A DNA stretch of 21,241 bases, taken from NCBI GenBank assembly GCA_002329285.1, contig DCTO01000095.1:1-21241 (forward strand), given 5' to 3'. The position numbers and the translations under genes were made by a program. The notes under the pieces were generated by a model that was not told where the DNA came from, did no database searches, and saw only the letters and a program-made list of their open reading frames with translations. Positions 7,063 to 14,107 of this stretch are shown here, piece after piece (within the stretch, counting starts at the first letter, position 1; each line of letters starts with the position of its first letter). The DNA is from Ruminococcaceae bacterium UBA1438. GTDB lineage: Bacteria; Bacillota; Clostridia; Oscillospirales; Acutalibacteraceae.

Positions 7063-7520
7063 AGCTTGCAGGCTTGTTTGTGATTGATGTTTTATTTGCA
7101 TTTCTCGGCTTTTCAGCCGCTCATTCATTAAAGATGAAAGAAACAATTTGCCGCGAATTGGTTGAAATGGCGTCATTTATGAGAATAGAACTATCATATT
7201 CCTTGAATACATATGAAAGAATAATTGATAGTCTTAATAAAGAAAAGTCATTTAATAAACTTAACTTTATTAAAAACTTAAATGCAGAGAGTTTCCAAAT
7301 AATTACGCCGCTTTCACATGTGGAAAACGAAAGAATTGAATTGCTTTTTAAAAAACTCGGAAATGTTGATGTTGCATCGATGCTTGAAATACTTGATTCA
7401 TTTGAGGCTTACTTCAACGAGCAAAAGAAAAAGTATGAGCAGCAGTATCAAACCCATGCAAAGCTTTATACTGCCATCGGGATGCTTGGAGGTGCGGCAT
7501 TCACGCTGATTATTATTTAA
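7059..7520 (+). CDS. spoIIIAB: Stage III sporulation protein SpoIIIAB
   Basis: Membrane component that partners the SpoIIIAA ATPase; the family is distantly related to GspF-type secretion proteins. The 153-residue product has a hydrophobic N-terminal helix (LAGLFVIDVLFAFLGF), a soluble helical middle with REL.EM..FM.IELSYS, typical of the family, and a C-terminal helix (YTAIGMLGGAAFTLIII). It is somewhat shorter than the usual 170 or so. The start is a TTG at 7059, overlapping the spoIIIAA stop by four bases (TTGA) with no strong ribosome site, so translation is likely coupled. Identity rests on position plus the helix-soluble-helix layout and the central motif. Confidence 0.9.
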   Translation: MKLAGLFVIDVLFAFLGFSAAHSLKMKETICRELVEMASFMRIELSYSLNTYERIIDSLNKEKSFNKLNFIKNLNAESFQIITPLSHVENERIELLFKKLGNVDVASMLEILDSFEAYFNEQKKKYEQQYQTHAKLYTAIGMLGGAAFTLIII

Positions 7521-7536
7521 AAGCTTGGAGATTTAA

Positions 7537-7731
7537 ATGGAAATTAATTTTATTTTTAAGGTTGCGGCAATAGGAATAATTGTTGCAATTCTGAATATCG
7601 TATTGTCAAAAAGCGGCAGGGAGGATCAGGCAATGTTAACAACACTTGCAGGTCTTATTGTTGTTTTAATGATGCTTGTACCTAAAATCAGCGAGTTGTT
7701 CTCAACCGTTAAATCTTTGTTTAGCCTATGA
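7537..7731 (+). CDS. spoIIIAC: Stage III sporulation protein SpoIIIAC
   Basis: Small membrane protein of 64 residues, the usual size for SpoIIIAC, with two transmembrane helices (about 6-24 and 33-52) joined by the short loop KSGREDQAM, which carries the GR(E/D)DQA signature. Part of the membrane core of the SpoIIIA complex. ATG 7537 has GGAG seven bases upstream. Its TGA overlaps the ATG of spoIIIAD (ATGA), a coupling arrangement repeated through this operon. Confidence 0.94.
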   Translation: MEINFIFKVAAIGIIVAILNIVLSKSGREDQAMLTTLAGLIVVLMMLVPKISELFSTVKSLFSL

Positions 7732-8108
7732 TGCAAATAGTCGGTATTTCAGTAATAACTCTGCTTTTGGCGTTGTTGCTGAGAAATGTTAATCAAACAG
7801 CTTCTGTTATCCTGATTATTTGCGCTTCCGGGCTTTTGTTCATAAAGATATCTGCAAGTCTCGGCGAAATAATATCAGCGTTGAAGGAGCTTTCTTCAGG
7901 CGCAGAAGAAGCATATTCATATATTATTTTGATGCTAAAGGTGCTGGGAATTGCGCTCATTACTCAGCTTACAGCGGATATTTGCCGTGATGCCGGTGAA
8001 AGCGCTCTTGCAGGGCAAACAGAGGTTGCGTCAAAGATAATCATTATTGCAATGATAATGCCGCTTTTTGAGGCGATTATAAAATCGGTTTCGGGATTGT
8101 TAATATGA
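7728..8108 (+). CDS. spoIIIAD: Stage III sporulation protein SpoIIIAD
   Basis: Integral membrane protein of 126 residues with three to four hydrophobic helices, of the same superfamily as SpoIIIAC: the opening pattern MQIVGISVITLLLALLLRN and the middle segment SYIILMLKVLGIALITQL with ADICRDAGESALAGQ are characteristic, the last being the conserved Cys-Arg-Asp-Ala-Gly-Glu block. It starts inside the stop of spoIIIAC and ends overlapping spoIIIAE by four bases; no separate ribosome site is evident at its start. Confidence 0.95.
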   Translation: MMQIVGISVITLLLALLLRNVNQTASVILIICASGLLFIKISASLGEIISALKELSSGAEEAYSYIILMLKVLGIALITQLTADICRDAGESALAGQTEVASKIIIIAMIMPLFEAIIKSVSGLLI

Positions 8109-9262
8109 AACAAAATATAACAAATTGTATAATTTTTGCCGTTGCTTTACTGACATTATTCTGCTTTTCGGATTTTGATGCAAAAGCTGAAGATAATTTC
8201 AGCCAAGATGAGTATAATATTATTCTTTCTGAATATGATCTTTCATTTTTTGATGAATTAGATGATGACAGTAAAAGTATTCTTGAATCATTTGGCTTGC
8301 TGGATTTTGATTATGAGAGAATAATTAATTTTTCGGCAAAGGATATGTTTAATGAATTCATAATTATAGTTAGTCAAAGCGCCAAGACTCCTTTGAAAAG
8401 CGCTGCGATTATTTTTATTATTATCAGTATTTCTTCATTTTTCAGGAGTATTAAAGAAGCTGCCGAGGAAAGCGAATTATCATCATCATTTTCAAGCATC
8501 AGCGCACTTATAATTGCACTTCTATTATTGTCTGATATAAAATCAACCATTGCGGTTTCTGCTGTTGCAATTTCTGTTTGCGCTGATTTTATTTATGCTT
8601 TTGTGCCAGCCTTTTGCGTTATTGTCGCTGCATCCGGAAGCACCGTTACAGCTCTTTCAACCAATGCTGTTTTACTTTCTTTGGGACAGGCTTTGAATTA
8701 TATTTCGAAGAATGTTTTTCTTCCTTTGTCAAACTGCTTTTTGGCGCTGGGCATATGCTCAGGAATAAGGAGCGAGCTTAATCTTGAATCTCTCATTTCC
8801 ACTTTTAAAAAGTATATAACCGGAGCTATTTCAATATGTGCAACAGCATTTATTTCAGTTCTTTCAATCAGAACGGCTGTTGCATCTAAAGCAGATGCTA
8901 TTGGCCTGCGTTCTGTCAGATTTGCAATTAATTCAGTAGTTCCCGTAATCGGAGGGGCAATCAGTGAAGGCCTTCTTTCAATACAGGCCTATTCTTCACT
9001 AATTAAAAGCAGTGTCGGAATAGTTGGAATTATATCTGTTGCAGTTTTGTTTTTACCTTCAATTGTTAGCGTTTCTCTTTGGCGCTTCTTTTTGTCCCTT
9101 TGTTCGGTTGTTTCCGATGTTTTTTCGGACAACTCGGTTTCTTGCGTATTGAAAGCTTTTGCTAATGCACTTTTAATAATCAATGTTATTCTGATTTTAT
9201 CAATGGTAACAACGATAATTTCAATAGGAATTCTTGTTGCGGCAAGAGGAAGCGGTGCATGA
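8105..9262 (+). CDS. spoIIIAE: Stage III sporulation protein SpoIIIAE
   Basis: Polytopic membrane protein of 385 residues, near the usual 390-400, proposed to form part of the channel conduit in the outer forespore membrane. An N-terminal signal-like helix (CIIFAVALLTLFCFSDFDAKA, read as residues 9-29) precedes an acidic soluble stretch (about 30-90). Several helices follow from about residue 100, including SALIIALLLLSDIKSTIAVS, FVPAFCVIVAASGST and NFLPL-type segments (VFLPLSNCFLALGICS). The AINSVVPVIGGAISEGL block is typical of the family. It overlaps both neighbours by four bases (ATGA). Confidence 0.95.
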   Translation: MKQNITNCIIFAVALLTLFCFSDFDAKAEDNFSQDEYNIILSEYDLSFFDELDDDSKSILESFGLLDFDYERIINFSAKDMFNEFIIIVSQSAKTPLKSAAIIFIIISISSFFRSIKEAAEESELSSSFSSISALIIALLLLSDIKSTIAVSAVAISVCADFIYAFVPAFCVIVAASGSTVTALSTNAVLLSLGQALNYISKNVFLPLSNCFLALGICSGIRSELNLESLISTFKKYITGAISICATAFISVLSIRTAVASKADAIGLRSVRFAINSVVPVIGGAISEGLLSIQAYSSLIKSSVGIVGIISVAVLFLPSIVSVSLWRFFLSLCSVVSDVFSDNSVSCVLKAFANALLIINVILILSMVTTIISIGILVAARGSGA

Positions 9263-9699
9263 TGGATTTTGTTAAGCAATGGATTTTTTCAATATGCGTT
9301 ACACTTATTATTTCCGCAATTTTTTCTATGCTTGCACCAAAAGGCTCGATCGGCAGGTTTTATAAAATTGTTATATCGGTATTCATTTTTGTTTCTTTTG
9401 TTTTTCCTCTGATGGATTTTGATTTTGATGAGCTTAAACCTGATATTAATTTTGAGCCTGAATATTATCATATAATGGAAAGTTCAGCTGAAAATCAAAT
9501 TAAAAGCCTTATATCGGAAACTTTGATTCAAAACGGCATAGAAAATGCTGAAATTATAGCATTGGTAACTGAGAAAAATGAAGAATTGGAGATAGAAAAT
9601 ATTACAATTTGTATTAACGGCGAATATGATACCGAGGAAGTAAAATCTTTGGTCCTTGACAATCTGGGGCTGGTTTGTGAGGTCACATCTTATGAATAA
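9259..9699 (+). CDS. spoIIIAF: Stage III sporulation protein SpoIIIAF
   Basis: Membrane protein of 146 residues with two N-terminal helices (about 5-25 and 35-53, separated by a short APKGSIGRFYK loop that is characteristic of SpoIIIAF) and a soluble C-terminal domain with an alternating alpha-beta pattern. That domain belongs to the ring-building-motif type found in secretion ring proteins. ATG at 9259 overlaps the spoIIIAE stop. The 3' end overlaps the spoIIIAG start by eight bases. It is somewhat shorter than B. subtilis SpoIIIAF (about 206), as in many clostridia. Confidence 0.92.
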   Translation: MMDFVKQWIFSICVTLIISAIFSMLAPKGSIGRFYKIVISVFIFVSFVFPLMDFDFDELKPDINFEPEYYHIMESSAENQIKSLISETLIQNGIENAEIIALVTEKNEELEIENITICINGEYDTEEVKSLVLDNLGLVCEVTSYE

Positions 9700-10234
9700 A
9701 GCATTTGAAGAAAAGATAAAAAAAGTTTCAGAGTTTCTTGAAGATAGAGACAGGAAACGAAAACTAATTGTTATTACCGGAATTATCGGTGTCTTATTGA
9801 TTTTGCTTTCTGAAATAAACCTGCCGTTCAGCAAAGAGGCTGAAAGCTCATATTCTTCGTTTGACGGCGATTATTCTGCGTATGTTAACAGCCTGAATGA
9901 TGAGCTGACCGATATCATCTCCAGCATTAAAGGCGTTGGCGAATGCAGGGTAATGATAACGCTGAAAAATACAAATGAAAAAGTCTACGCACAAAATAGC
10001 AATAATTCATTCTCTGACAGTTCTAATTCAAAAAATAATGAATATGTTTTTTATGAAAGCAATAGCGGCGATGCTCCGATTCTTCTAAAGGAGAATTTCC
10101 CTGATATTGAAGGTGTTGCCGTGGTTTGCAGCGGTGGAGATGATTATGCTGTTCGTGAAAGTGTAATCAGATGCGTTTGCGCTCTGTTTAATATTTCAAC
10201 AAGCAGGGTGTCGGTTTCAAAATTATCTGAATAA
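9692..10234 (+). CDS. spoIIIAG: Stage III sporulation protein SpoIIIAG
   Basis: Single-pass membrane protein that forms a large ring in the intermembrane space between mother cell and forespore. The 180-residue product has a charged N terminus, one helix (about 26-44, VITGIIGVLLILLSEI) and an extracytoplasmic domain with SSIKGVGECRVMITLKN and, after a Ser/Asn-rich insertion, PDIEGVAVVCSGGDDYAVRE...VSVSKL, the two halves of the family fold. The ATG at 9692 is preferred, with TGAGGT eight bases upstream; reading from an ATG at 9656 would add 12 residues inside spoIIIAF. The Ser/Asn-rich segment (about 108-122) corresponds to the variable region of the family. Confidence 0.93.
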   Translation: MNKAFEEKIKKVSEFLEDRDRKRKLIVITGIIGVLLILLSEINLPFSKEAESSYSSFDGDYSAYVNSLNDELTDIISSIKGVGECRVMITLKNTNEKVYAQNSNNSFSDSSNSKNNEYVFYESNSGDAPILLKENFPDIEGVAVVCSGGDDYAVRESVIRCVCALFNISTSRVSVSKLSE

Positions 10235-10247
10235 AGGGTGACAATTA

Positions 10248-10865
10248 ATGGATGAATTCAATGAAAAGGAAACGGGCAAAGAAAAATTATCAGGATTAAT
10301 GACAGAGGATGAAATCAGAAAAAGAAAATCGAGAAAGAGAAAAACAGTAATTTCTGTTTTTGTTTTTCTCCTTGCGGTGGGAATAGGCGGAAATTGGTAT
10401 TGGGAGAACAGCGATATTTCAACTAAGGTTAATTCTATAACATCTCCTGTTAAAACTTTGGGGGAGGCAACCTTTGTTGATGCAAGCGCTGAGATCAAAG
10501 AAAACACGGAAAACGAGTATTTTTCGTCAGCAAGGCTTGAACGCCAGCAAACAAGGGATGAGGCTCTTGATAAGCTTCAAAATGTAATTGATTCTTCCGA
10601 TGAGGATGAAGAGGCACATAAAATCGCGGCAGAGCAAATTGCAATATTATCTGCTAATATTGAAAATGAAAATAAAATTGAAACCCTGGTTGAAGCCAAG
10701 GGAGTAAATAATGTGCTTGCAGTTGTTAATGAGGATAGCACCCGTGTTGATATTATTGTTGATTGCGAGGAGTTGACAGATGAGCTTATCCTCCAGATAA
10801 AGGAGATAGCCGTATCACAGATTAACTGTTCCTTTGAAAACATAACAATCATTCAATCAAATTAA
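10248..10865 (+). CDS. spoIIIAH: Stage III sporulation protein SpoIIIAH
   Basis: Mother-cell membrane protein whose external domain binds forespore SpoIIQ across the intermembrane space, anchoring the channel and engulfing membranes. The 205-residue chain has a very basic cytoplasmic tail (IRKRKSRKRK), one helix (about 32-50, TVISVFVFLLAVGIGG), a linker, then a domain from about residue 85 with FSSARLERQQTRDEALDKL, a signature of SpoIIIAH, and the EscJ/FliF-like pattern ending GVNNVLAVVNEDSTRVDIIVD and NITIIQSN. GGGTGA lies about nine bases upstream of the ATG. This is the last operon gene; I see no G+C-rich terminator after it, only A+T-rich sequence running into the next promoter. Confidence 0.95.
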   Translation: MDEFNEKETGKEKLSGLMTEDEIRKRKSRKRKTVISVFVFLLAVGIGGNWYWENSDISTKVNSITSPVKTLGEATFVDASAEIKENTENEYFSSARLERQQTRDEALDKLQNVIDSSDEDEEAHKIAAEQIAILSANIENENKIETLVEAKGVNNVLAVVNEDSTRVDIIVDCEELTDELILQIKEIAVSQINCSFENITIIQSN

Positions 10866-10885
10866 TATAATTTTTAAATTAATAC

Positions 10886-10914
10886 TTGTATAAATAATTC
10901 ACTTATGTTAGAAT
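10886..10914 (+). promoter_or_regulatory. SigA promoter of the asp23-nusB-...-recN operon
   Basis: TTGTAT (10886-10891), a 17-base spacer and TAGAAT (10909-10914) form a good vegetative promoter. Transcription would begin near 10921, three bases before AAGGAGG (10924-10930), which serves the ATG at 10939. This marks the change from the sporulation operon to the housekeeping operon. Confidence 0.7.
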
Positions 10915-10938
10915 AATAAAATCAAGGAGGCGAAAAAT

Positions 10939-11331
10939 ATGGAAATTTCGCAATCAACTTCAAAGGGCAGCCTTTTGATTTCAGAGGAGGCTATTTCGGC
11001 AATTGTGGTTAATGCCGCAAAGGCTGTTGCCGGCGTAACCGGTTTTTCAAACAGACCTGCTGATGTTGTTGACACTATAAAAAAAGGAAGCTTAAAGGTT
11101 ATGAGCCCGGTTCGCATTTTGCAGGAGGGCGATGATCTTAACATAAGTGTTTATATAGTTATTGAAAGCGGAAGAAAAATTCAGCCCGTTGCCGAGGAGG
11201 TTCAGAGGGCTGTTAAAGAATCCGTTCAGAATATGACGGGAAAGCTGGTTTCAAAGGTTAATGTTATTATTGCCTCGGTTGATAACGGCGAACAGTCATT
11301 TAATGCACCTAATGAAATTAATGAGGATTAA
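10939..11331 (+). CDS. Asp23/Gls24 family envelope-stress-type protein
   Basis: Small cytoplasmic protein (130 residues) of the Asp23/Gls24 family, matching B. subtilis YqhY by position next to nusB. Family features are visible: GSLLISEEAISAIVVNAA near the start, the VAGVTGF turn (about 31-37), two beta-rich segments GSLKVMSP and DLNISVYIVIESGRKI, a helix PVAEEVQRAVKESVQN, and VSKVNVIIASVD. B. subtilis YqhY has been tied to control of acetyl-CoA carboxylase, and staphylococcal Asp23 to cell-wall stress; which applies here is unknown. An excellent ribosome site and promoter, plus a hairpin/T-tract right after the stop, suggest this gene is expressed more strongly than the rest of the operon. 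Confidence 0.92.
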   Translation: MEISQSTSKGSLLISEEAISAIVVNAAKAVAGVTGFSNRPADVVDTIKKGSLKVMSPVRILQEGDDLNISVYIVIESGRKIQPVAEEVQRAVKESVQNMTGKLVSKVNVIIASVDNGEQSFNAPNEINED

Positions 11332-11337
11332 AAATTC

Positions 11338-11375
11338 GGCTGAAAGTGTTTCTATTTTCAGCCTTATTTTATTTT
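11338..11375 (+). terminator. Hairpin and T-tract between asp23-type gene and nusB
   Basis: GGCTGAAA (11338-11345) pairs perfectly with TTTCAGCC (11356-11363) around a 10-base loop and is followed by TTATTTTATTTT. It looks like an intrinsic terminator of moderate strength. As no new promoter is obvious before nusB 35 bases downstream, it probably acts as a partial terminator letting some transcription into the long operon. Confidence 0.75.
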
Positions 11376-11398
11376 CCTGAATTCGGAGGAAAAATCTT

Positions 11399-11794
11399 AT
11401 GAACCGAAGCGAAATGAGAGAGCAGGCTTTTTTCTTGCTGTATGAAAAAGACTTTTTTCAGGAGAAATCCTGCGCCGAGATAGAAGATGTTTTTATCGAA
11501 AATTTTGCAGAGCTTTCCGATTATGGTAAGACGTGCTTTGAAATTGCAACTGAAAACAGGGACAAGCTTGACGAAATAATAGAAAAATATCTTAAGGGCT
11601 GGCGCCTTAGCAGAATTCCCAAGGTTAATATTGCAATTCTTCGCCTTGCGCTTTGCGAGATGATTTTTGTTGATGATGTTCCCGAAAGCGTTGCAATCAA
11701 CGAAGCTGTTGAGCTTGCAAAGAAATATTCCGGAGACGGAGATTACAGCTTTATTAATGGAATTCTCGGCAGTTATTCAAGGGATAATAGCTAA
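11399..11794 (+). CDS. nusB: Transcription antitermination factor NusB
   Basis: RNA-binding all-alpha protein that with NusE (S10) binds boxA RNA and promotes antitermination in rRNA operons. At 131 residues it is of normal size. The family opening RSEMREQAFFLLYEKDF (REQA..LLY) and the C-terminal block LKGWRLSRIPKVNIAILRLALCEM...DVPESVAINEAVELAKKY...FINGILGS are textbook NusB. GGAGGA lies eight bases before the ATG. Its stop overlaps the ATG of the next gene by one base (TAATG), so the TsaD-like protein is translationally coupled. Confidence 0.97.
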   Translation: MNRSEMREQAFFLLYEKDFFQEKSCAEIEDVFIENFAELSDYGKTCFEIATENRDKLDEIIEKYLKGWRLSRIPKVNIAILRLALCEMIFVDDVPESVAINEAVELAKKYSGDGDYSFINGILGSYSRDNS

Positions 11795-12750
11795 TGTATA
11801 TCGGATTTGACACAAGTAATTACACAACCTCTGTTGCCGCCTTTGACGGTGAAACAATTATTCAAAGGAAAAAGCTTCTTGAGGTTAAGAAGGGCGAAAA
11901 AGGTCTGCGTCAGAGCGAAGCAGTGTTTCAACACACTGTAAATCTGCCGCATTTAATCAGCGCTTTGCAGGAAGATATCATAAAAGGCTTTTTGCTTAGC
12001 GGTGTTGGCGTCAGCAATAAGCCACGTAATGTTGAAGGCAGCTATATGCCTTGCTTTCTTGTTGGCGAAGCCGCTGCCAAAGCCTGTGCCTTCGGCAGGT
12101 GCGGGGTATATAAAACTTCTCATCAAATAGGGCATATTCTTGCAGCGCTTTATTCATGCAAAAGTCTCGATTTGATTAATGAGCCATTTCTCGCTTTTCA
12201 TTTAAGCGGAGGTACAACAGAGGCTCTCATTGTTAAACCCGATGATAAAGAATTGCTGAAAGCTGAAATTATCGCAAAAAGCCTTGATTTAAAAGCCGGA
12301 CAGGCTATTGACAGAGCCGGCGTTATGCTGGGGCTGAAGTTTCCCTGCGGAGCAGAACTTGATAAATTATCTGCTCTTTCAGATAAAAAATTTAAAATTA
12401 ATCCAACTCTTAAAGGGCTTGATTGTTCTTTAAGCGGCATTGAAAATAAAGCAAATAAAATGCTTGCTGAAGATGAAAGCAAAGAGAATATTTCTGCATT
12501 TGTAATTGAAAGCATTTGTGCTGCAATTGAAAAAATGCTTGAGGGCATTATTAAAGAATTCGGAAATCTTCCCGTTGTTTTCTCAGGCGGCGTTTCTTCA
12601 AACTCACGTTTAAGGGAGATAATATCTCACAAATATAATTCTTATTTTGCTGAGCCTCAATTCAGCTGTGATAATGCTGCAGGAACGGCAATATTTGCGT
12701 ATTTGAGCCAAAACAAATTAAATGAATGTTTTAACAGTTTCACAAGTTAA
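11794..12750 (+). CDS. TsaD/Kae1-like (peptidase M22 family) paralogue
   Basis: ASKHA-fold protein of 318 residues related to TsaD, which makes threonylcarbamoyl-adenosine on tRNA. Visible motifs: phosphate-1 segment YIGFDTSNYTTSVAAFDG, metal ligands HQIGH (His110, His114), LSGGTTEALIV (TsaD has SGGHTxL), GQAIDRAGVMLGLKFPCG (TsaD GEAFDKVAKLLGLPYPGG), FSGGVSSNSRLREI, and the third metal ligand Asp293 in CDNAAG. The fold and metal site are therefore intact, but motif details differ from authentic TsaD, and its place between nusB and xseA is that of a clostridial paralogue rather than of the tsaD-tsaB-tsaE cluster. Biochemical role unknown. It is coupled to nusB and overlaps xseA by 29 bases. 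It could be the only TsaD of this genome; the window cannot exclude that. Confidence 0.82.
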   Translation: MYIGFDTSNYTTSVAAFDGETIIQRKKLLEVKKGEKGLRQSEAVFQHTVNLPHLISALQEDIIKGFLLSGVGVSNKPRNVEGSYMPCFLVGEAAAKACAFGRCGVYKTSHQIGHILAALYSCKSLDLINEPFLAFHLSGGTTEALIVKPDDKELLKAEIIAKSLDLKAGQAIDRAGVMLGLKFPCGAELDKLSALSDKKFKINPTLKGLDCSLSGIENKANKMLAEDESKENISAFVIESICAAIEKMLEGIIKEFGNLPVVFSGGVSSNSRLREIISHKYNSYFAEPQFSCDNAAGTAIFAYLSQNKLNECFNSFTS

Positions 12751-13924
12751 TACTTATATTAAAGCGCTTTTTGATGAAAGCATGCCTTTAAAGAACGTTT
12801 ATGTTAACGGAGAGATTTCTAATTTCACTCATTATTACCGTTCAGGTCATATGTATTTCACGCTTAAGGATTCGGAAAGCCAGCTTAAATGCGTTATGTT
12901 TTCCTCTGCCGCGTCAAAACTGCGTTTTAAGCCTGATAACGGAATGAAGGTTATCTGCAGGGGCAGGATTGCAGTTTATGAGCGAAATGGCGAATATCAG
13001 CTTTATGCTTACGATATTCAGCCGGATGGTGTTGGTGCGCTTAACCTTGCGTATGAACAGTTAAAGGAAAAGCTCTTCAAGGAAGGCGTCTGCGATGAAT
13101 TAATTAAAAAACCGCTTCCGAGATTTCCTGGGAAAATAGGGGTTGCAACCTCAAACATCGGCGCGGCAGTTGAGGATATCAAAAATATAACTGCAAGGCG
13201 TTTTCCGCTTGCAGAGCTGGTTATTGTTCCCACAATTGTTCAAGGTGAGCTTGCTGCTCCTGATATTGCTGATTCAATCAGGATTCTTGATAATATGCCC
13301 GATGTTGATGTAATTATTGTCGGCAGAGGCGGGGGCTCAATAGAGGATTTATGGGCATTTAATACCGAAGAGGTGGCAAGAGCGGTTATCGCTTGCAAAA
13401 CGCCGGTTGTTTCTGCAGTCGGCCACGAATCGGATTTTACAATTTGCGATTTCGTTTCCGATTTAAGAGCGCCGACTCCAAGCGCTGCGGCGGAGCTGAT
13501 TTGCCCTGATATTAATAAGCTGATAGAGTATAATACCTTTGCAGGTTATCAAATGAAGTTTTATATCAATTCAATTCTTGATGAAAAATTTCAGCGGATA
13601 GATGAGATTGCAGAGAAAAGCGTTTTATCAAATCACGAAAGCTTTTTCTCTGAATATATTTTAAAGATTGACAATCTGAAAAAAGATATTTCAGTTTCTT
13701 ATGAAAACTTACTGAAAAACAGAATGGCAAGGCTTGCTGTTCAGACGGGCAGGCTTGATGCTTTAAGCCCTCTTGCTGTTCTGGCAAGAGGCTATGCTGT
13801 TGCTTCGATGAACGGAAGCGTTATTAACAGTGTAAAAAACATTATTCAAAATGATAAAATTTCCGTATCACTTTCAGATGGTGTTCTGAATTGCAGTGTT
13901 AATGAGGTAATTGAAAATGGATAA
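12722..13924 (+). CDS. xseA: Exodeoxyribonuclease VII large subunit
   Basis: Catalytic subunit of exonuclease VII, which with XseB degrades single-stranded DNA in both directions in repair. The 400-residue product has the N-terminal OB-fold (VLTVSQVNTYIKALFDE...VYVNGEISNF...GHMYFTLKD, about 1-100), the PLPRFPGKIGVATSNIGAAVEDI segment, the IVGRGGGSIEDLWAFNTEE motif, AVGHESDFTICDFVSDLRAPTPSAAAE, then a long helical region and the C-terminal barrel-forming GYAVASMNGSVI. The ATG lies inside the previous gene with no clear ribosome site, suggesting coupled translation. It overlaps xseB by eight bases. Confidence 0.97.
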   Translation: MNVLTVSQVNTYIKALFDESMPLKNVYVNGEISNFTHYYRSGHMYFTLKDSESQLKCVMFSSAASKLRFKPDNGMKVICRGRIAVYERNGEYQLYAYDIQPDGVGALNLAYEQLKEKLFKEGVCDELIKKPLPRFPGKIGVATSNIGAAVEDIKNITARRFPLAELVIVPTIVQGELAAPDIADSIRILDNMPDVDVIIVGRGGGSIEDLWAFNTEEVARAVIACKTPVVSAVGHESDFTICDFVSDLRAPTPSAAAELICPDINKLIEYNTFAGYQMKFYINSILDEKFQRIDEIAEKSVLSNHESFFSEYILKIDNLKKDISVSYENLLKNRMARLAVQTGRLDALSPLAVLARGYAVASMNGSVINSVKNIIQNDKISVSLSDGVLNCSVNEVIENG

Positions 13925-14105
13925 GGAATTAACATATGAAAAGGCCGTTGAAAGGCTTGAGGAAATCCTTTCACTGCTTGAAAAAAACGAAATAACCCTT
14001 GATGAAAGTATAAATCTTTTTGATGAGGGCATAAAGTTAACTGCCTTTTGCAGCGAAAAGCTTGAAAATGCAAAGCAGAAAATCACAGAGATTTCAAAGG
14101 ATTAA
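13917..14105 (+). CDS. xseB: Exodeoxyribonuclease VII small subunit
   Basis: Small helical-hairpin subunit (62 residues) that coats the helical arms of XseA. The sequence ELTYEKAVERLEEILSLLEKNEITLDESINLFDEGIKL (read in two parts: about 4-21 and 22-41) is typical XseB. ATG 13917 is chosen because GAGG sits nine bases upstream; a TTG at 13911 would add two residues. It overlaps xseA by eight bases and is followed after two bases by ispA. Confidence 0.95.
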   Translation: MDKELTYEKAVERLEEILSLLEKNEITLDESINLFDEGIKLTAFCSEKLENAKQKITEISKD

Positions 14106-14107
14106 TT

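Noticed and set aside
9656..9691. Longer spoIIIAG from an ATG at 9656.
   Set aside because: It would lie deep inside spoIIIAF; TGAGGT fits the ATG at 9692 and the N terminus then matches the family.
11953..12548. Antisense open frames across the TsaD-like gene.
   Set aside because: Composition reflects the opposite strand of a coding gene; no supporting signals.
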